Source: an uncultured Eubacteriales bacterium
GTDB lineage: Bacteria > Bacillota > Clostridia > Oscillospirales > Acutalibacteraceae
Reading direction: 5' to 3'
Assembly (NCBI GenBank): GCA_900316455.1
Contig: ONCX01000016.1
Span: 32,657-96,656, forward strand
Length of the DNA stretch: 64,000 nt
Made by a program: the position numbers and the translations under genes. The notes beneath the pieces were generated by a model, which was not told where the DNA came from, did no database searches, and worked only from the letters and a program-made list of their open reading frames with translations. How positions within the stretch are numbered: the first letter of the stretch is position 1; every line of letters begins with the position of its first letter. Positions 55,990 through 64,000 of the stretch are shown here, piece after piece.

Positions 55990-56502
55990 ATGAACCCAAA
56001 AGTTAAAAAAATATTAAAAAAGGCTCTTGTAAATGAAATTGCAATCGACTTCAGGGCGTGCGTATATTTCTTTTGCGTGGTATTTTTCTACTGTGTAGTG
56101 CGGCTCTGCGATGGAGTACACAGCGTTGAAATATTGACTCTTGCCGAAATAATTATTTCCAATTACATTATCTGCTATGTGCAGACTTATCTTTTTAACG
56201 ACTTCGATGAGTCTGACCGCTTGGGTTCAAGCGAAATAGCCGGCATACTCATGTGTACATTTCTCTACACGGCGTCAAGTATGCTGTTCGACTGGTTCGG
56301 AGGCAGCGAATTGATAACCGCGTTGTTTGCTTTGTTTATAGCTCTTACCTACATTTGCGTTATTATCTGTTACATTGTAAAAAGAAAACTGGACACCAAA
56401 CAGCTTAATATGATGCTTAATAATTACAAGCAAAACGAAAGGGGAGATTTGCATGAACAGTGCAATTTCAATCAGAAATCTGACGAAGAATTACGGAGCT
56501 AA
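55990..56502 (+). CDS. DUF3021-family membrane protein
   Basis: 170 residues with four helices (about 22-42, 47-70, 82-102, 108-130) and a polar tail. DUF3021 proteins are the usual partners of small LytTR regulators and probably restrain them. Its last 50 bases overlap the start of the ABC ATPase gene in another frame, which suggests translational coupling. Confidence 0.78.
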   Translation: MNPKVKKILKKALVNEIAIDFRACVYFFCVVFFYCVVRLCDGVHSVEILTLAEIIISNYIICYVQTYLFNDFDESDRLGSSEIAGILMCTFLYTASSMLFDWFGGSELITALFALFIALTYICVIICYIVKRKLDTKQLNMMLNNYKQNERGDLHEQCNFNQKSDEELRS

Positions 56503-57316
56503 CCGCGGAGTGGAGGACATATCCTTCGACGTCGCAAAGGGAGAGATTTTCGGCTTTCTCGGACCGAACGGAGCCGGTAAATCAACCACAATACGCTGTT
56601 TGCTCGGTCTTATCAAGCCATCGGGCGGGAGCGCGGAAATCCTTGGCTCCGACATGGTGAAGAATCACCTGGAGATAATGAAGCGCGTCGGCTACATGCC
56701 GTCGGAAACGCAGTTTTATCCGTCCATGAAGGTGTCGGAAATAATTAAATTCGCGGCTGACGTGCGTGGAATTGATTGCGGAAAAGAAGCGGAAAAGCTG
56801 TGCGACAGACTTAAAGTTGATACCCGCAAGCGCATAGAAGATCTGTCGCTCGGAAACCGCAAAAAGGTCAGCATAGTCTGCGCTATGCAGCACAAGCCCG
56901 AACTCTTCATTTTTGACGAGCCTACTTCAGGACTTGATCCGCTCATTCAGGCGGAATTCTTTGAGCTTGTCAGGGAATACAACGAGCAGGGCGCTACCTG
57001 CTTCCTGTCGTCGCACATCCTTTCCGAAGTAAGGAAATACTGCGGCAGAGCGGCAATAATACGTGAAGGCAGGCTTATTGCCTGTGATACTATAGAAAAC
57101 CTCGCGCACACTAACGTGAAATTCGTGCGTATTTCGGGCATAAACGAGCTTTCCGCCGATGGAATCAGCAATGTAAAGCAGACTGCGGACGGTATGGAAT
57201 TTGTCTATGGCGGCGATATAAACGAGCTTCTGCGGGCGTTGTCAAACGTGAACGTCAAGGATCTTAGCATAGAAGAACCGTCGCTCGAGGACGTCTTTAT
57301 GCGCTACTACAACTGA
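56453..57316 (+). CDS. ABC transporter ATP-binding protein
   Basis: 287 residues. Walker A GPNGAGKST, signature LSLGNRKKV (a variant of LSGGQ), Walker B LFIFDEPTSGLDP and the switch His in SSHILSEV. It powers the downstream permease. It most resembles ATPases for antimicrobial peptide or multidrug export, but the cargo is unknown. The start (ATG 56453) follows AAAGGGGAGATTTGC inside the DUF3021 gene. Confidence 0.93.
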   Translation: MNSAISIRNLTKNYGANRGVEDISFDVAKGEIFGFLGPNGAGKSTTIRCLLGLIKPSGGSAEILGSDMVKNHLEIMKRVGYMPSETQFYPSMKVSEIIKFAADVRGIDCGKEAEKLCDRLKVDTRKRIEDLSLGNRKKVSIVCAMQHKPELFIFDEPTSGLDPLIQAEFFELVREYNEQGATCFLSSHILSEVRKYCGRAAIIREGRLIACDTIENLAHTNVKFVRISGINELSADGISNVKQTADGMEFVYGGDINELLRALSNVNVKDLSIEEPSLEDVFMRYYN

Positions 57317-57327
57317 GGAGGATAAGC

Positions 57328-58119
57328 ATGACACTATATAAACACGAATTGAAAATGAACCGAATGAGCTTTTTTATCTGGCTTGTAGGAGTTCTCTCAA
57401 TGGCGGCGGGCTGCATTTTTCTCTTTCCGCTGATAGACGAATCCATGTCCGACATGTCTGACGCCTTTGCGTCGATGGGAGGCTTCTCGGCGGCATTCGG
57501 CATGGACAAGCTGCCAATAACCACATTAGAAGGCTTTTTCGGCACGGAGATAGGCACGACATTTGCCCTTGGCAGCGGAATGTACTCAGCTCTGCTCGGA
57601 ATATCAGCCCTGTCACACGAGGAAAGCGGTCATACGGCTGAATTCCTGCACACGCTCACACTCGGCCGCGTCGGAATTGTTACAGGAAAGCTCTTATCAG
57701 TTATTACATTCATCGCATTCTTCGATATCATTGCGTTCGGCGTTTTTGCCGGCTCGGCGGCTATAATCGGCGAATCGCTTGACATGAAGTGTCTTATAGG
57801 CTATGTTATTGCTCAGTTTGCCGCGCAGATTGAGACAGCGTCAATATGCTTCGCGCTTTCGGCTTGTTCAAGGCGAAGCGGTACGGGCGTCGGTCTTGGA
57901 ATAGCGCTTATTCTTTATGTTCTGGATATTGTGGCAAGGATTACAGACAAAGCTGACTTCCTGAAATATATTACGCCTTTCAGCTACTCCAACGCCACTG
58001 ATGTTTTTGTAAATAAAGGCTCAATAGAAACCGTTCCGCTCTGCATAGGCGTATGCGTAACAATGATAAGCATATCGGCGGCATATATTATTTACAACAG
58101 AAGAGACATAGCCGCGTAA
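57328..58119 (+). CDS. ABC-2 type transporter permease
   Basis: 263 residues with six helices and an outside loop after the first (FPLIDESMSDMSDAFASMGG). It is typical of ABC-2 permeases of one subunit that dimerise. It starts 11 bp after the ATPase stop with GAGGAGG as ribosome binding site. With the ATPase, it forms the output of the LytTR operon. Confidence 0.88.
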   Translation: MTLYKHELKMNRMSFFIWLVGVLSMAAGCIFLFPLIDESMSDMSDAFASMGGFSAAFGMDKLPITTLEGFFGTEIGTTFALGSGMYSALLGISALSHEESGHTAEFLHTLTLGRVGIVTGKLLSVITFIAFFDIIAFGVFAGSAAIIGESLDMKCLIGYVIAQFAAQIETASICFALSACSRRSGTGVGLGIALILYVLDIVARITDKADFLKYITPFSYSNATDVFVNKGSIETVPLCIGVCVTMISISAAYIIYNRRDIAA

Positions 58120-58211
58120 TATTTTTGAATAAGAACATTTGCCGTAAGTCCTCATATTATGTAATGCGAGGAATAAACAGCCTCGAATTTCCTAAAAGGA
58201 GGACATAATCC

Positions 58212-59108
58212 ATGGGTGATAAAAATGCACAGTGCATGGGCGGAAATGCTCAGAATCTTGGCGAAAGAGCGGGTCAGTGCGGCAGACGCGACTGCTTCAA
58301 GGAGGCAGTCTGCATTAACGCGGGCAGAGTATACGACGCGTGCCGCGACAGAGAATGCCTTGAGGACCTGCAGGTATTCTTTGTGGAACGCGACCAGGAC
58401 GTTATAAACAACGCCCTCGGCGTGAGACTTAAATCCGCCGACGTGGTAAACGTCGTGATAGATACTGAGCCTGTACCTTTCAACAGAGGATATTATTCGG
58501 TAGATATCACCGTTTATTTCTGCGTGAAATTGGACGTAACCATGTCGCCGATAAGCCCGTCATGCGAAATCAGAGGTCTTTGCGTCTACAATAAGAAGGC
58601 GATTCTTTACGGCAGCGAGGGCAGCGTTAAGGTATTCAGCTCCGATTACGTTGGCGGCGACGATGACGAACAGAATATTCCCGCCGGCAATCTTCCCAAG
58701 GCGACCGTACAGATTGCGGAGCCAATCGGACTCGGAGCGAGAATAGTTCCGGTCTGTGAAACACATTATCCCTGCTGCTGCGTTCCCAATCGCGTTGCAA
58801 GAATGTTCGCCGGCAGCTTCGATCACAGACTCGCTGAAAAAGCCGTCAAAGTGACTCTCGGTATCTTCATGATAATTCAGCTTGAAAGACAGGTTCAGAT
58901 GCTCGTTCCGGTTTACGACTTCTGCATGCCTGACAAAATCTGTGTCGATTCGGGGAACGAAAGTCCGTGTGAGCTTTTCAAGAAGATCAGCTTCCCCGCG
59001 GATGAATTCTTCCCGCCCAAGGCTGGAGACCTGCATTGCAGCGAAGCTCAGATGATGCGCGGTCAGAGCTCGGGCGTCGGTGGCTGCGGCTGCGGTTGCG
59101 GTAATTAA
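58212..59108 (+). CDS. Cysteine-rich protein of unknown function
   Basis: 298 residues, no signal peptide. Cys clusters occur at both ends: CGRRDCFKEAVCINAGRVYD, then CRDREC near the start; THYPCCCVPNRV in the middle; GGCGCGCGN at the C-terminus. The core is beta-rich (GYYSVDITVYFCVKLDV) with repeats of similar length around it. The composition suits a self-assembling, disulfide-linked structural protein such as a spore-layer component; this is inference from composition only. A strong GGAGG site and a terminator frame it as a single gene. Confidence 0.75.
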   Translation: MGDKNAQCMGGNAQNLGERAGQCGRRDCFKEAVCINAGRVYDACRDRECLEDLQVFFVERDQDVINNALGVRLKSADVVNVVIDTEPVPFNRGYYSVDITVYFCVKLDVTMSPISPSCEIRGLCVYNKKAILYGSEGSVKVFSSDYVGGDDDEQNIPAGNLPKATVQIAEPIGLGARIVPVCETHYPCCCVPNRVARMFAGSFDHRLAEKAVKVTLGIFMIIQLERQVQMLVPVYDFCMPDKICVDSGNESPCELFKKISFPADEFFPPKAGDLHCSEAQMMRGQSSGVGGCGCGCGN

Positions 59109-59118
59109 TTAAAAGAAG

Positions 59119-59160
59119 CGACGGCTTCAGGAATTTTTTCCTGACAGCTGTCGTTTTTTG
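59119..59160 (+). terminator. Terminator after the cysteine-rich protein gene
   Basis: cgacggcttcagga pairs with tcctgacagctgtcg (one bulge), followed by TTTTTTG. Confidence 0.85.
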
Positions 59161-59209
59161 CTTTAAATATTATTATCAAATTTTGCTCAGTAAAAATTCC
59201 AAAAAAGAC

Positions 59210-59240
59210 TTGACTCTCACGTTGCGTAAAGGTTTATAAT
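59210..59240 (+). promoter_or_regulatory. MerR-type promoter with 19-bp spacer
   Basis: TTGACT (59210-59215) and TATAAT (59235-59240) are 19 bp apart, the over-long spacing that MerR regulators correct by twisting DNA. The spacer holds an imperfect dyad (CTCACGTTGCGTAAAG). It lies just before the merR gene, so self-regulation is likely. Confidence 0.75.
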
Positions 59241-59264
59241 ATTATCAACAGGGAGAGATATATC

Positions 59265-60029
59265 ATGGAAAATACACATGGCAATAAAAAACTGTTCTCA
59301 ATCAGTGAGGTAAGCAGACTTTCGGGAATAAGCGTAAGAACGCTGCGTTATTATGACGAAATAAATCTGCTCATTCCGACAATAACGACTAAGGCAGGAT
59401 ACAGATTATATGACGAAAATGCTCTTCGACGGCTGCAAATCATACTTCTGTACCGTGAACTTGAATTTCCACTCAAAGAAATAAGCGACGTCATGAGCGG
59501 CAACAATTTTGATATTAAAAACGCGCTTGAACGTCAGATCAAACTGCTTCAAAAGAAAAAAACGCACATTGAGAACCTTATCACTCTCGCGGAGGGAATA
59601 AAAATACTGGGGGTAAACAATTTGGATTTCAGTGAATTTGACGTCAGGAAAATCGACGAGTATGAAGAACAAGCCAAAGCCAATTGGGGAAACACGCCCG
59701 AATATAAGGAATTTGAGCAGAAATCCGTCGGGAGAACCGCAGAGGACTACTCTTCTCTGGCAATGGGTCTGATGAATATTTTCAGAGAATTCGGCAAGCT
59801 GCGGGAATTACAGTCGTCAGACGGCAAGGTACAGCAATTGGTCGGAAAGCTGCAGGATTACATAACCGAGAATTTCTACACCTGCTCCGACGAGATACTT
59901 CTGTCCTTGAGCAAAATGTACAGCGGCGGAGGAAGTATGCAGCGTAACATCGACCAAGCATCTGGTGAAGGAACTGCTGAATTTGTCACACATGCAATCG
60001 AATATTACTGTGACGATAAGCGGCAGTAA
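59265..60029 (+). CDS. MerR-family regulator with TipAS-like ligand domain
   Basis: 254 residues. The winged helix (LFSISEVSRLSGISVRTLRY) is followed by YDEINLLIPTITTKAGYRLY, a dimerisation helix (NALERQIKLLQKKKTHIENL) and a helical C-terminal domain (YEEQAKANWGNTPEYKEFEQ, then YYCDDKR) typical of TipAS. Such regulators sense drugs or peptides and activate their own promoter. No target transporter is directly downstream. Confidence 0.9.
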   Translation: MENTHGNKKLFSISEVSRLSGISVRTLRYYDEINLLIPTITTKAGYRLYDENALRRLQIILLYRELEFPLKEISDVMSGNNFDIKNALERQIKLLQKKKTHIENLITLAEGIKILGVNNLDFSEFDVRKIDEYEEQAKANWGNTPEYKEFEQKSVGRTAEDYSSLAMGLMNIFREFGKLRELQSSDGKVQQLVGKLQDYITENFYTCSDEILLSLSKMYSGGGSMQRNIDQASGEGTAEFVTHAIEYYCDDKRQ

Positions 60030-60072
60030 CAACAAAAATCTTTATATTTCTCTTTCCCTGTTATTGGCATAA

Positions 60073-60116
60073 AAAATCCGTACATTGCAAAGCTCGTCAA
60101 CAATGTACGGATTTTT
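60073..60116. terminator. Bidirectional terminator between merR and the lipid kinase gene
   Basis: aatccgtacattg pairs with caatgtacggatt; A- and T-runs flank it on both sides. Confidence 0.9.
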
Positions 60117-60125
60117 ATTTGCAAA

Positions 60126-61034
60126 TTATTTCACAGTTTGAGGACATAAGAGTCTTATCTTGCTTTTAAGGCATTTTATCTCACTGCTGCCGGTGGTATA
60201 CGCAAATTCACCGTCAAGGGACCAGTCGGATCTCGCTGATGGATAAATTTTGAATTTATCCGATCGGTCAAATTCTATCAGCGGATTATCTGAAAATTTA
60301 TTCGACACAAGACTCCGTATTATAGAAAAGAGCTGTAAGGGATTCCTCGGCTTGTGAATCAGCAAGATTTCAAGCTTGCCGTCGTTCATATTCACAATCC
60401 GTGGATCATATTTAAGCACGCCTCCGACAGAAGCCGAATTTGTGACCGCACCAAAAAGGAAGTCGCCCTCATAAGCTCTGCCGTTTGTTTCCACTCTCAT
60501 GTGCTCCGCTTTTATCCGACCCAATTCTGTAATGCTGTTAAGCATATAAGATAGCCTGCCGCCAATTACATTTTTTACTCGCTGAGGCGTACTGTAAGAT
60601 GTGCGGGTAAAGATTCCGAATGAAGAAACATAACAAAAATACCTGTCATTGAAAATTCCCGTGTCTATATCTATCGTAATCCCGCTCAGAATGTTGTCTA
60701 CAGCCTTATCGATATTCCTTGAAAGATGCATGCTCCTTGCAAAGTCATTTGTGCTTCCCGCGGGAATGTAGCCGAGAGGAACGTCAAGATTTGCTTTTAA
60801 TACCCCGTTGATAACCTCATTAAGAGTGCCGTCGCCCCCCATGCACGCAACAATATCATATTTGCTTCCATCATCAATAACAAACTGCGTGGCGTCTCCC
60901 CTTTTCCCCGTCATATACAGAACGCATTCACAGCCCTGATTTTTTAACATGGAAACTATCTTCTCAGCATTTTTCATGCCTGATTTCCTACCGGCACATG
61001 GATTTATAATAAGCATTATCTTTTTTATTCCCAT
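60126..61034 (-). CDS. Diacylglycerol/lipid kinase (DagK family)
   Basis: 302 residues. NPCAGRKSG at the start, the nucleotide-binding ACMGGDGTLNEVINGV and GYIPAGSTNDFARSM, and the C-terminal DGKLEILLIHKP and SLDGEFA are characteristic. It phosphorylates diacylglycerol or a related lipid at the membrane, recycling it to phosphatidate. Single gene. Confidence 0.92.
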   Translation of the reverse strand: MGIKKIMLIINPCAGRKSGMKNAEKIVSMLKNQGCECVLYMTGKRGDATQFVIDDGSKYDIVACMGGDGTLNEVINGVLKANLDVPLGYIPAGSTNDFARSMHLSRNIDKAVDNILSGITIDIDTGIFNDRYFCYVSSFGIFTRTSYSTPQRVKNVIGGRLSYMLNSITELGRIKAEHMRVETNGRAYEGDFLFGAVTNSASVGGVLKYDPRIVNMNDGKLEILLIHKPRNPLQLFSIIRSLVSNKFSDNPLIEFDRSDKFKIYPSARSDWSLDGEFAYTTGSSEIKCLKSKIRLLCPQTVK

Positions 61035-61161
61035 TAATATGACTCCAATCAGAGTAAGAATTTTCCATTATTTAAATTATTATAAATCATGTTTGTTAAC
61101 TTGATATTAACACGGGCATTTTCAAATGCTTATTTGGATGCATATGACTGACGTCTGAAGC

Positions 61162-61548
61162 TCAGAAATGATTTTCTCCATTATCTCCGATACTATCGAT
61201 GTATTCAAATATCATATTCATACCCGAAATAAAGCTCTGATATTCTTCCTTTATCTTTTCAAGATACTCCCTGCCCAATTCGGTTATTCTGTAATGAATT
61301 CTCCTGCGATCGTCGGAAATCGCTTTGCCGGCTATCTCTATGTAACCTCTGTCGGACATTCTGTATATTACCCCGTATGGATACTGTATGCTGCATACTC
61401 CGTTGCTTTGTTTGTCAAGAATATTCAGAATTTCAAAAATCGTCATATCCTTCTTGCTGAGAAATGATAAAATAAGCATCTCGGTAAGTGCTTTTTTAAG
61501 ATTTTCAGACATTTTGGCGCTATAATCCTTGTTCGTTTCTCTTGACAT
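61162..61548 (-). CDS. PadR-family transcriptional regulator
   Basis: About 128 residues. The winged helix LTEMLILSFLSKKDMTIFEI and SIQYPYGVIYRMSDRGYIEI with RRIHYRITELGREYLEKIKE follow the PadR pattern, and a C-terminal helix mediates dimers. PadR proteins usually repress their own gene and a nearby target. Start ATG 61548 behind GGGAGG. Whether it acts on the lipoprotein gene upstream on the same strand is unknown. Confidence 0.88.
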   Translation of the reverse strand: MSRETNKDYSAKMSENLKKALTEMLILSFLSKKDMTIFEILNILDKQSNGVCSIQYPYGVIYRMSDRGYIEIAGKAISDDRRRIHYRITELGREYLEKIKEEYQSFISGMNMIFEYIDSIGDNGENHF

Positions 61549-61668
61549 TATAAAACCTCCCATTCTGATCGTTATTACAAATATTATTATAATGCAATTT
61601 TTTCTAAAATTAATAAGAATTTGTTAATTGCATGTTTCATACTTAAATTTTTGGTTTTAATATATTAA

Positions 61669-62619
61669 TCACTGTGAGTCAGAATACTGCTCAAGCCATA
61701 TCTTTATCGGATAAGGATTTTCTTTTTCATACACCCAGTTGTTTGAATAATATGAGGGCGCTTCATTCTCAAATGATACTACCGCGCTTATGCTTCCGTC
61801 ATCAAATTCAATTACACAAGCCGCGTATTGCTGATTCACCATTGAACCGTAATGTATTGTGCCGCCGATTCCATCGTGCATATGAACTGCGCCTCCATAC
61901 TCATAGGGCAGATTGCTGCCAGTGGCGTCGCTGCGTACCGCATTATGTATTTGAAAACAGCAAAGCAGGCGGAAATACACATCCTCGCCCATGAGCTTGC
62001 GAAGACTGTCATCGCTCTTTTTGCTAAGCACACCCATTTCATACAGACTGCTGTTTATATATTCCTCATCATGCGAGAAGATTCCTGTTATCTGAGCATT
62101 TTCATCAAATCCTTCAAATGCGGTCCATTCGGTATAATTGCCTGTGGTAATAAAAGAAATATCAAGCTTATCATCTTCTGTATCGTCAAAGCAGAATTCA
62201 ATATAGCTTCTTGGATCCTCAGCATAATAATATGCGGCATATCCGGCGTCATCTGATACCGTTTCCTTAAAAAAAGCGGCGTTATCCTCGTCAAAATCCG
62301 TGTCCTGAGGAATATAGTCATTTATTTTCTTCTGAAACAGCGCGTGGCATTCTTTCAGTTCACCTGCTTTATTCCCGTTGTATACGGTCAGACTAAAGTC
62401 AAAGCCTTCACCTGAAACATTGCTTATTTCAACATAGCACCTTGAAAAAGGCGAATCACCCTCACGATACCATGTTCCGCTCCAATCAGAGGCTCTTCTT
62501 CCGCCTGCCGAACCGCATGACGTCATACCAACCGCCATTATTATGAGCATTAACGCGGCAAGCAGACAACTCCACACCTTAAATATTTTACGGTTACAAA
62601 CGACAAAACCATGACGCAT
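61669..62619 (-). CDS. Lipoprotein of unknown function
   Basis: About 316 residues. A lipoprotein signal (LLAALMLIIMAVGMTSCGSA) with GMTSC as lipobox. The exported part has SDWSGTWYREGDSPFSRCYV at its start, resembling the opening strand of lipocalin-like or DUF-type beta barrels, and several acidic loops. I recognise no family. The start is ATG 62619, nine bases after GGAG. The PadR gene lies downstream on the same strand. Confidence 0.75.
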   Translation of the reverse strand: MRHGFVVCNRKIFKVWSCLLAALMLIIMAVGMTSCGSAGGRRASDWSGTWYREGDSPFSRCYVEISNVSGEGFDFSLTVYNGNKAGELKECHALFQKKINDYIPQDTDFDEDNAAFFKETVSDDAGYAAYYYAEDPRSYIEFCFDDTEDDKLDISFITTGNYTEWTAFEGFDENAQITGIFSHDEEYINSSLYEMGVLSKKSDDSLRKLMGEDVYFRLLCCFQIHNAVRSDATGSNLPYEYGGAVHMHDGIGGTIHYGSMVNQQYAACVIEFDDGSISAVVSFENEAPSYYSNNWVYEKENPYPIKIWLEQYSDSQ

Positions 62620-62802
62620 AGAAAACATCTCCATTATCGTTTTTTAAAGTATAATATTGTATTATAGTACTTTTTTATATTAAGGTCAATAGTTCACATC
62701 AGCTAAAATAAAAATAGCAAATGAGCTTTAGCGAGAAAAGTAAAGAAAAACAGAGAAAACAAAAGGTATGTTATTTATAAATTAAATTTTTTTAAAAAGG
62801 TG

Positions 62803-62831
62803 TTGACAATGGAAAAATAATGTGGTAATAT
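62803..62831 (+). promoter_or_regulatory. rplM-rpsI promoter
   Basis: TTGACA (62803-62808), 17-bp spacer, TAATAT (62826-62831). Confidence 0.85.
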
Positions 62832-62837
62832 ACTCAC

Positions 62838-62900
62838 TGCGAGCTTACGAATATGCCGTCTGACGGCGTTATTTACGAGGTTCATAAAGTATATTATGTA
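62838..62900 (+). promoter_or_regulatory. rplM leader (probable L13-type leader)
   Basis: A short leader with gcgagcttacgaatatgccgtctgacggcg and a cgag-rich end, in the position of the Firmicutes L13 leader. gccgtc/gacggc form a small hairpin. The consensus was judged by eye only. Confidence 0.5.
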
Positions 62901-62914
62901 TGGAGGAAAAAGCT

Positions 62915-63343
62915 ATGTCAACATTTATGCCAAAAGCCGGCGAAATTGACCGCAAGTGGTATGTAATCGATGCAGCAGGCAAGCCGGTCGGTCGTGTAGC
63001 GACACTGGCTGCCGATATTCTCAGAGGTAAGACTAAGCCGATCTTTGCGCCCCATGTGGACTGCGGAGATCATGTGATTATCATTAATTGCGAAAAGGCA
63101 ATTCTCACCGGAGGCAAGCTTGAAAAGAAAATTTACTATCGCCACACCGGTTACATCGGTCACCTCAAGGAAACGAAGGCTGGTACTCTCATGAAGACCA
63201 AGCCCACAAGAATTATGGAGCTTGCCGTTAAGGGTATGGTTCCCAACACCACCATCGGCAGAGCCGCTCTCACAAGACTGCATCTCTACGCAGGCGCGGA
63301 GCATAAGCATGAGGCTCAGAAGCCCGAAGCATGGGCAATGTAA
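62915..63343 (+). CDS. rplM: 50S ribosomal protein L13
   Basis: 142 residues, opening MSTFMPKAGEIDRKWYVIDA, with VDCGDHVIIINCEKAILTGGK and HKHEAQKPEAW. Start ATG 62915 after GGAGG; an in-frame ATG at 62900 overlaps the binding site. First gene of rplM-rpsI. Confidence 0.96.
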   Translation: MSTFMPKAGEIDRKWYVIDAAGKPVGRVATLAADILRGKTKPIFAPHVDCGDHVIIINCEKAILTGGKLEKKIYYRHTGYIGHLKETKAGTLMKTKPTRIMELAVKGMVPNTTIGRAALTRLHLYAGAEHKHEAQKPEAWAM

Positions 63344-63367
63344 TTATTGGAAGGAGGAAATTATTTT

Positions 63368-63769
63368 ATGTACGATAAGACACCGTTTTTCTATGGTACA
63401 GGCAGAAGAAAAAGCTCAGTTGCCAGAGTAAGACTTTACAAAGGTACTGGTAAAGTAGTCATTAATAACAGAGAAATTGACGATTATTTCGGACTCGACA
63501 CTCTCAAGGTCATCGTTCGTCAGCCTCTTGAGCTTACAGGTCTTACAGACCGCTTTGATGTAATATGCAACGTAACAGGCGGCGGCGTAACAGGTCAGGC
63601 AGGTGCAATCCGTCACGGTATTGCCAGAGCGCTGCTCCAGTACGACACAGAGAACCTCCGTCCCATGCTCAAGTCTGCGGGCTTCCTCACCAGAGACCCC
63701 AGAATGAAGGAAAGAAAGAAGTACGGTCTCAAAAAGGCAAGACGTGCTCCCCAGTTCTCCAAGAGATAA
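63368..63769 (+). CDS. rpsI: 30S ribosomal protein S9
   Basis: 133 residues: [20 protein letters not shown] at the start, [20 protein letters not shown], and the [12 protein letters not shown] tail that reaches the P-site tRNA. Start ATG 63368 after GGAGG. Follows rplM as in most bacteria. Confidence 0.96.
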   Translation: MYDKTPFFYGTGRRKSSVARVRLYKGTGKVVINNREIDDYFGLDTLKVIVRQPLELTGLTDRFDVICNVTGGGVTGQAGAIRHGIARALLQYDTENLRPMLKSAGFLTRDPRMKERKKYGLKKARRAPQFSKR

Positions 63770-63859
63770 AGTCAATACCTCGCAAACGCCTAAAATACGC
63801 GGTTTTCAGATTTATAAAGCTGAATTTGCTGTTTATTTGCTGTTTATTGGCGAAAAAAT

Positions 63860-63906
63860 GTGGCTGCTTTCGCATATTTCATGCGGGTGCAGCCACTATT
63901 TTTATC
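63860..63906 (+). terminator. Terminator of rplM-rpsI
   Basis: gtggctgc pairs with gcagccac with an inner gcat/atgc step, followed by TATTTTTATC. Confidence 0.8.
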
Positions 63907-63909
63907 ATG

Positions 63910-63938
63910 TTGACTTTTATTCATACCGGTGGTAAAAT
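63910..63938 (+). promoter_or_regulatory. Promoter of the gene entering at the right edge
   Basis: TTGACT (63910-63915), 17-bp spacer, TAAAAT (63933-63938). Confidence 0.6.
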
Positions 63939-63985
63939 AAGCTTAGGGATAGCCTCACATTATGAGAAGGAAAGGCGATGATTCT

Positions 63986-64000
63986 ATGACAGCAATTCAG
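63986..64000 (+). CDS. Start of a gene cut by the window edge
   Basis: Five codons (MTAIQ) after AAGGAAAGGCG and a promoter. Nothing can be said about the product. Confidence 0.4.

Overview
The window reads as a chromosomal segment of a Gram-positive Clostridia member, most likely an Oscillospiraceae/Ruminococcaceae relative. This is inferred from the L27 N-terminal extension next to its protease gene prp, the YlmC/YmxH and SpoIID proteins, a T-box leader, Firmicutes-type ribosomal-protein leaders, strong AGGAGG ribosome binding sites and frequent TTG/GTG starts. No rRNA or tRNA gene, CRISPR array or prophage was seen. The species cannot be named from the sequence.

1-11.2 kb, almost all on the minus strand: the start of thrS behind a T-box leader; two unusual membrane proteins with long acidic cytoplasmic segments (one carries a ThrS-like TGS domain and a Thr/Lys-rich tail, the other a 15-bp minisatellite and a peptidoglycan-binding domain); a sugar O-acetyltransferase; a CotH protein; an M18 aminopeptidase; obg; and the rplU-prp-rpmA operon. 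11.2-19.1 kb, mainly plus strand: a bacterial-PH pair, infC-rpmI-rplT behind an L20-type leader, rpsF-ssb-rpsR, and small enzymes. A 31-residue membrane peptide is encoded on the minus strand near 16.5 kb.

19.2-27.8 kb, minus strand: comF, recD2, a decayed galactose cluster and a hemolysin III homologue. galK carries a frameshift. galT carries an internal deletion, an ATA in place of its start codon and a 123-bp MITE-like insertion with 14-bp terminal inverted repeats and 7-bp target duplications. A flavodoxin-like reductase between them is intact. 28-44.6 kb: SpoIID, a transglutaminase-like surface protein, ilvC, a DEAD-box helicase, rplJ-rplL behind an L10 leader, birA, a ClC channel, an AT-rich acyltransferase, and gltA-icd, which together make 2-oxoglutarate.

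44.7-64 kb: a PepV-type dipeptidase followed by a run of envelope genes, the c-di-AMP pair cdaA-cdaR, an orphan HATPase sensor protein, a divergent signal-peptidase-fold protein, a LytTR-DUF3021-ABC transporter operon, a cysteine-rich protein of unknown role, MerR and PadR regulators, a lipid kinase, a lipoprotein, and rplM-rpsI behind an L13-type leader.

No complete novel defence or biosynthetic system was recognised. The most distinctive items are the TGS-domain membrane protein placed directly before the thrS T-box, and the MITE-interrupted galT whose reading frame is restored exactly when the element is removed.
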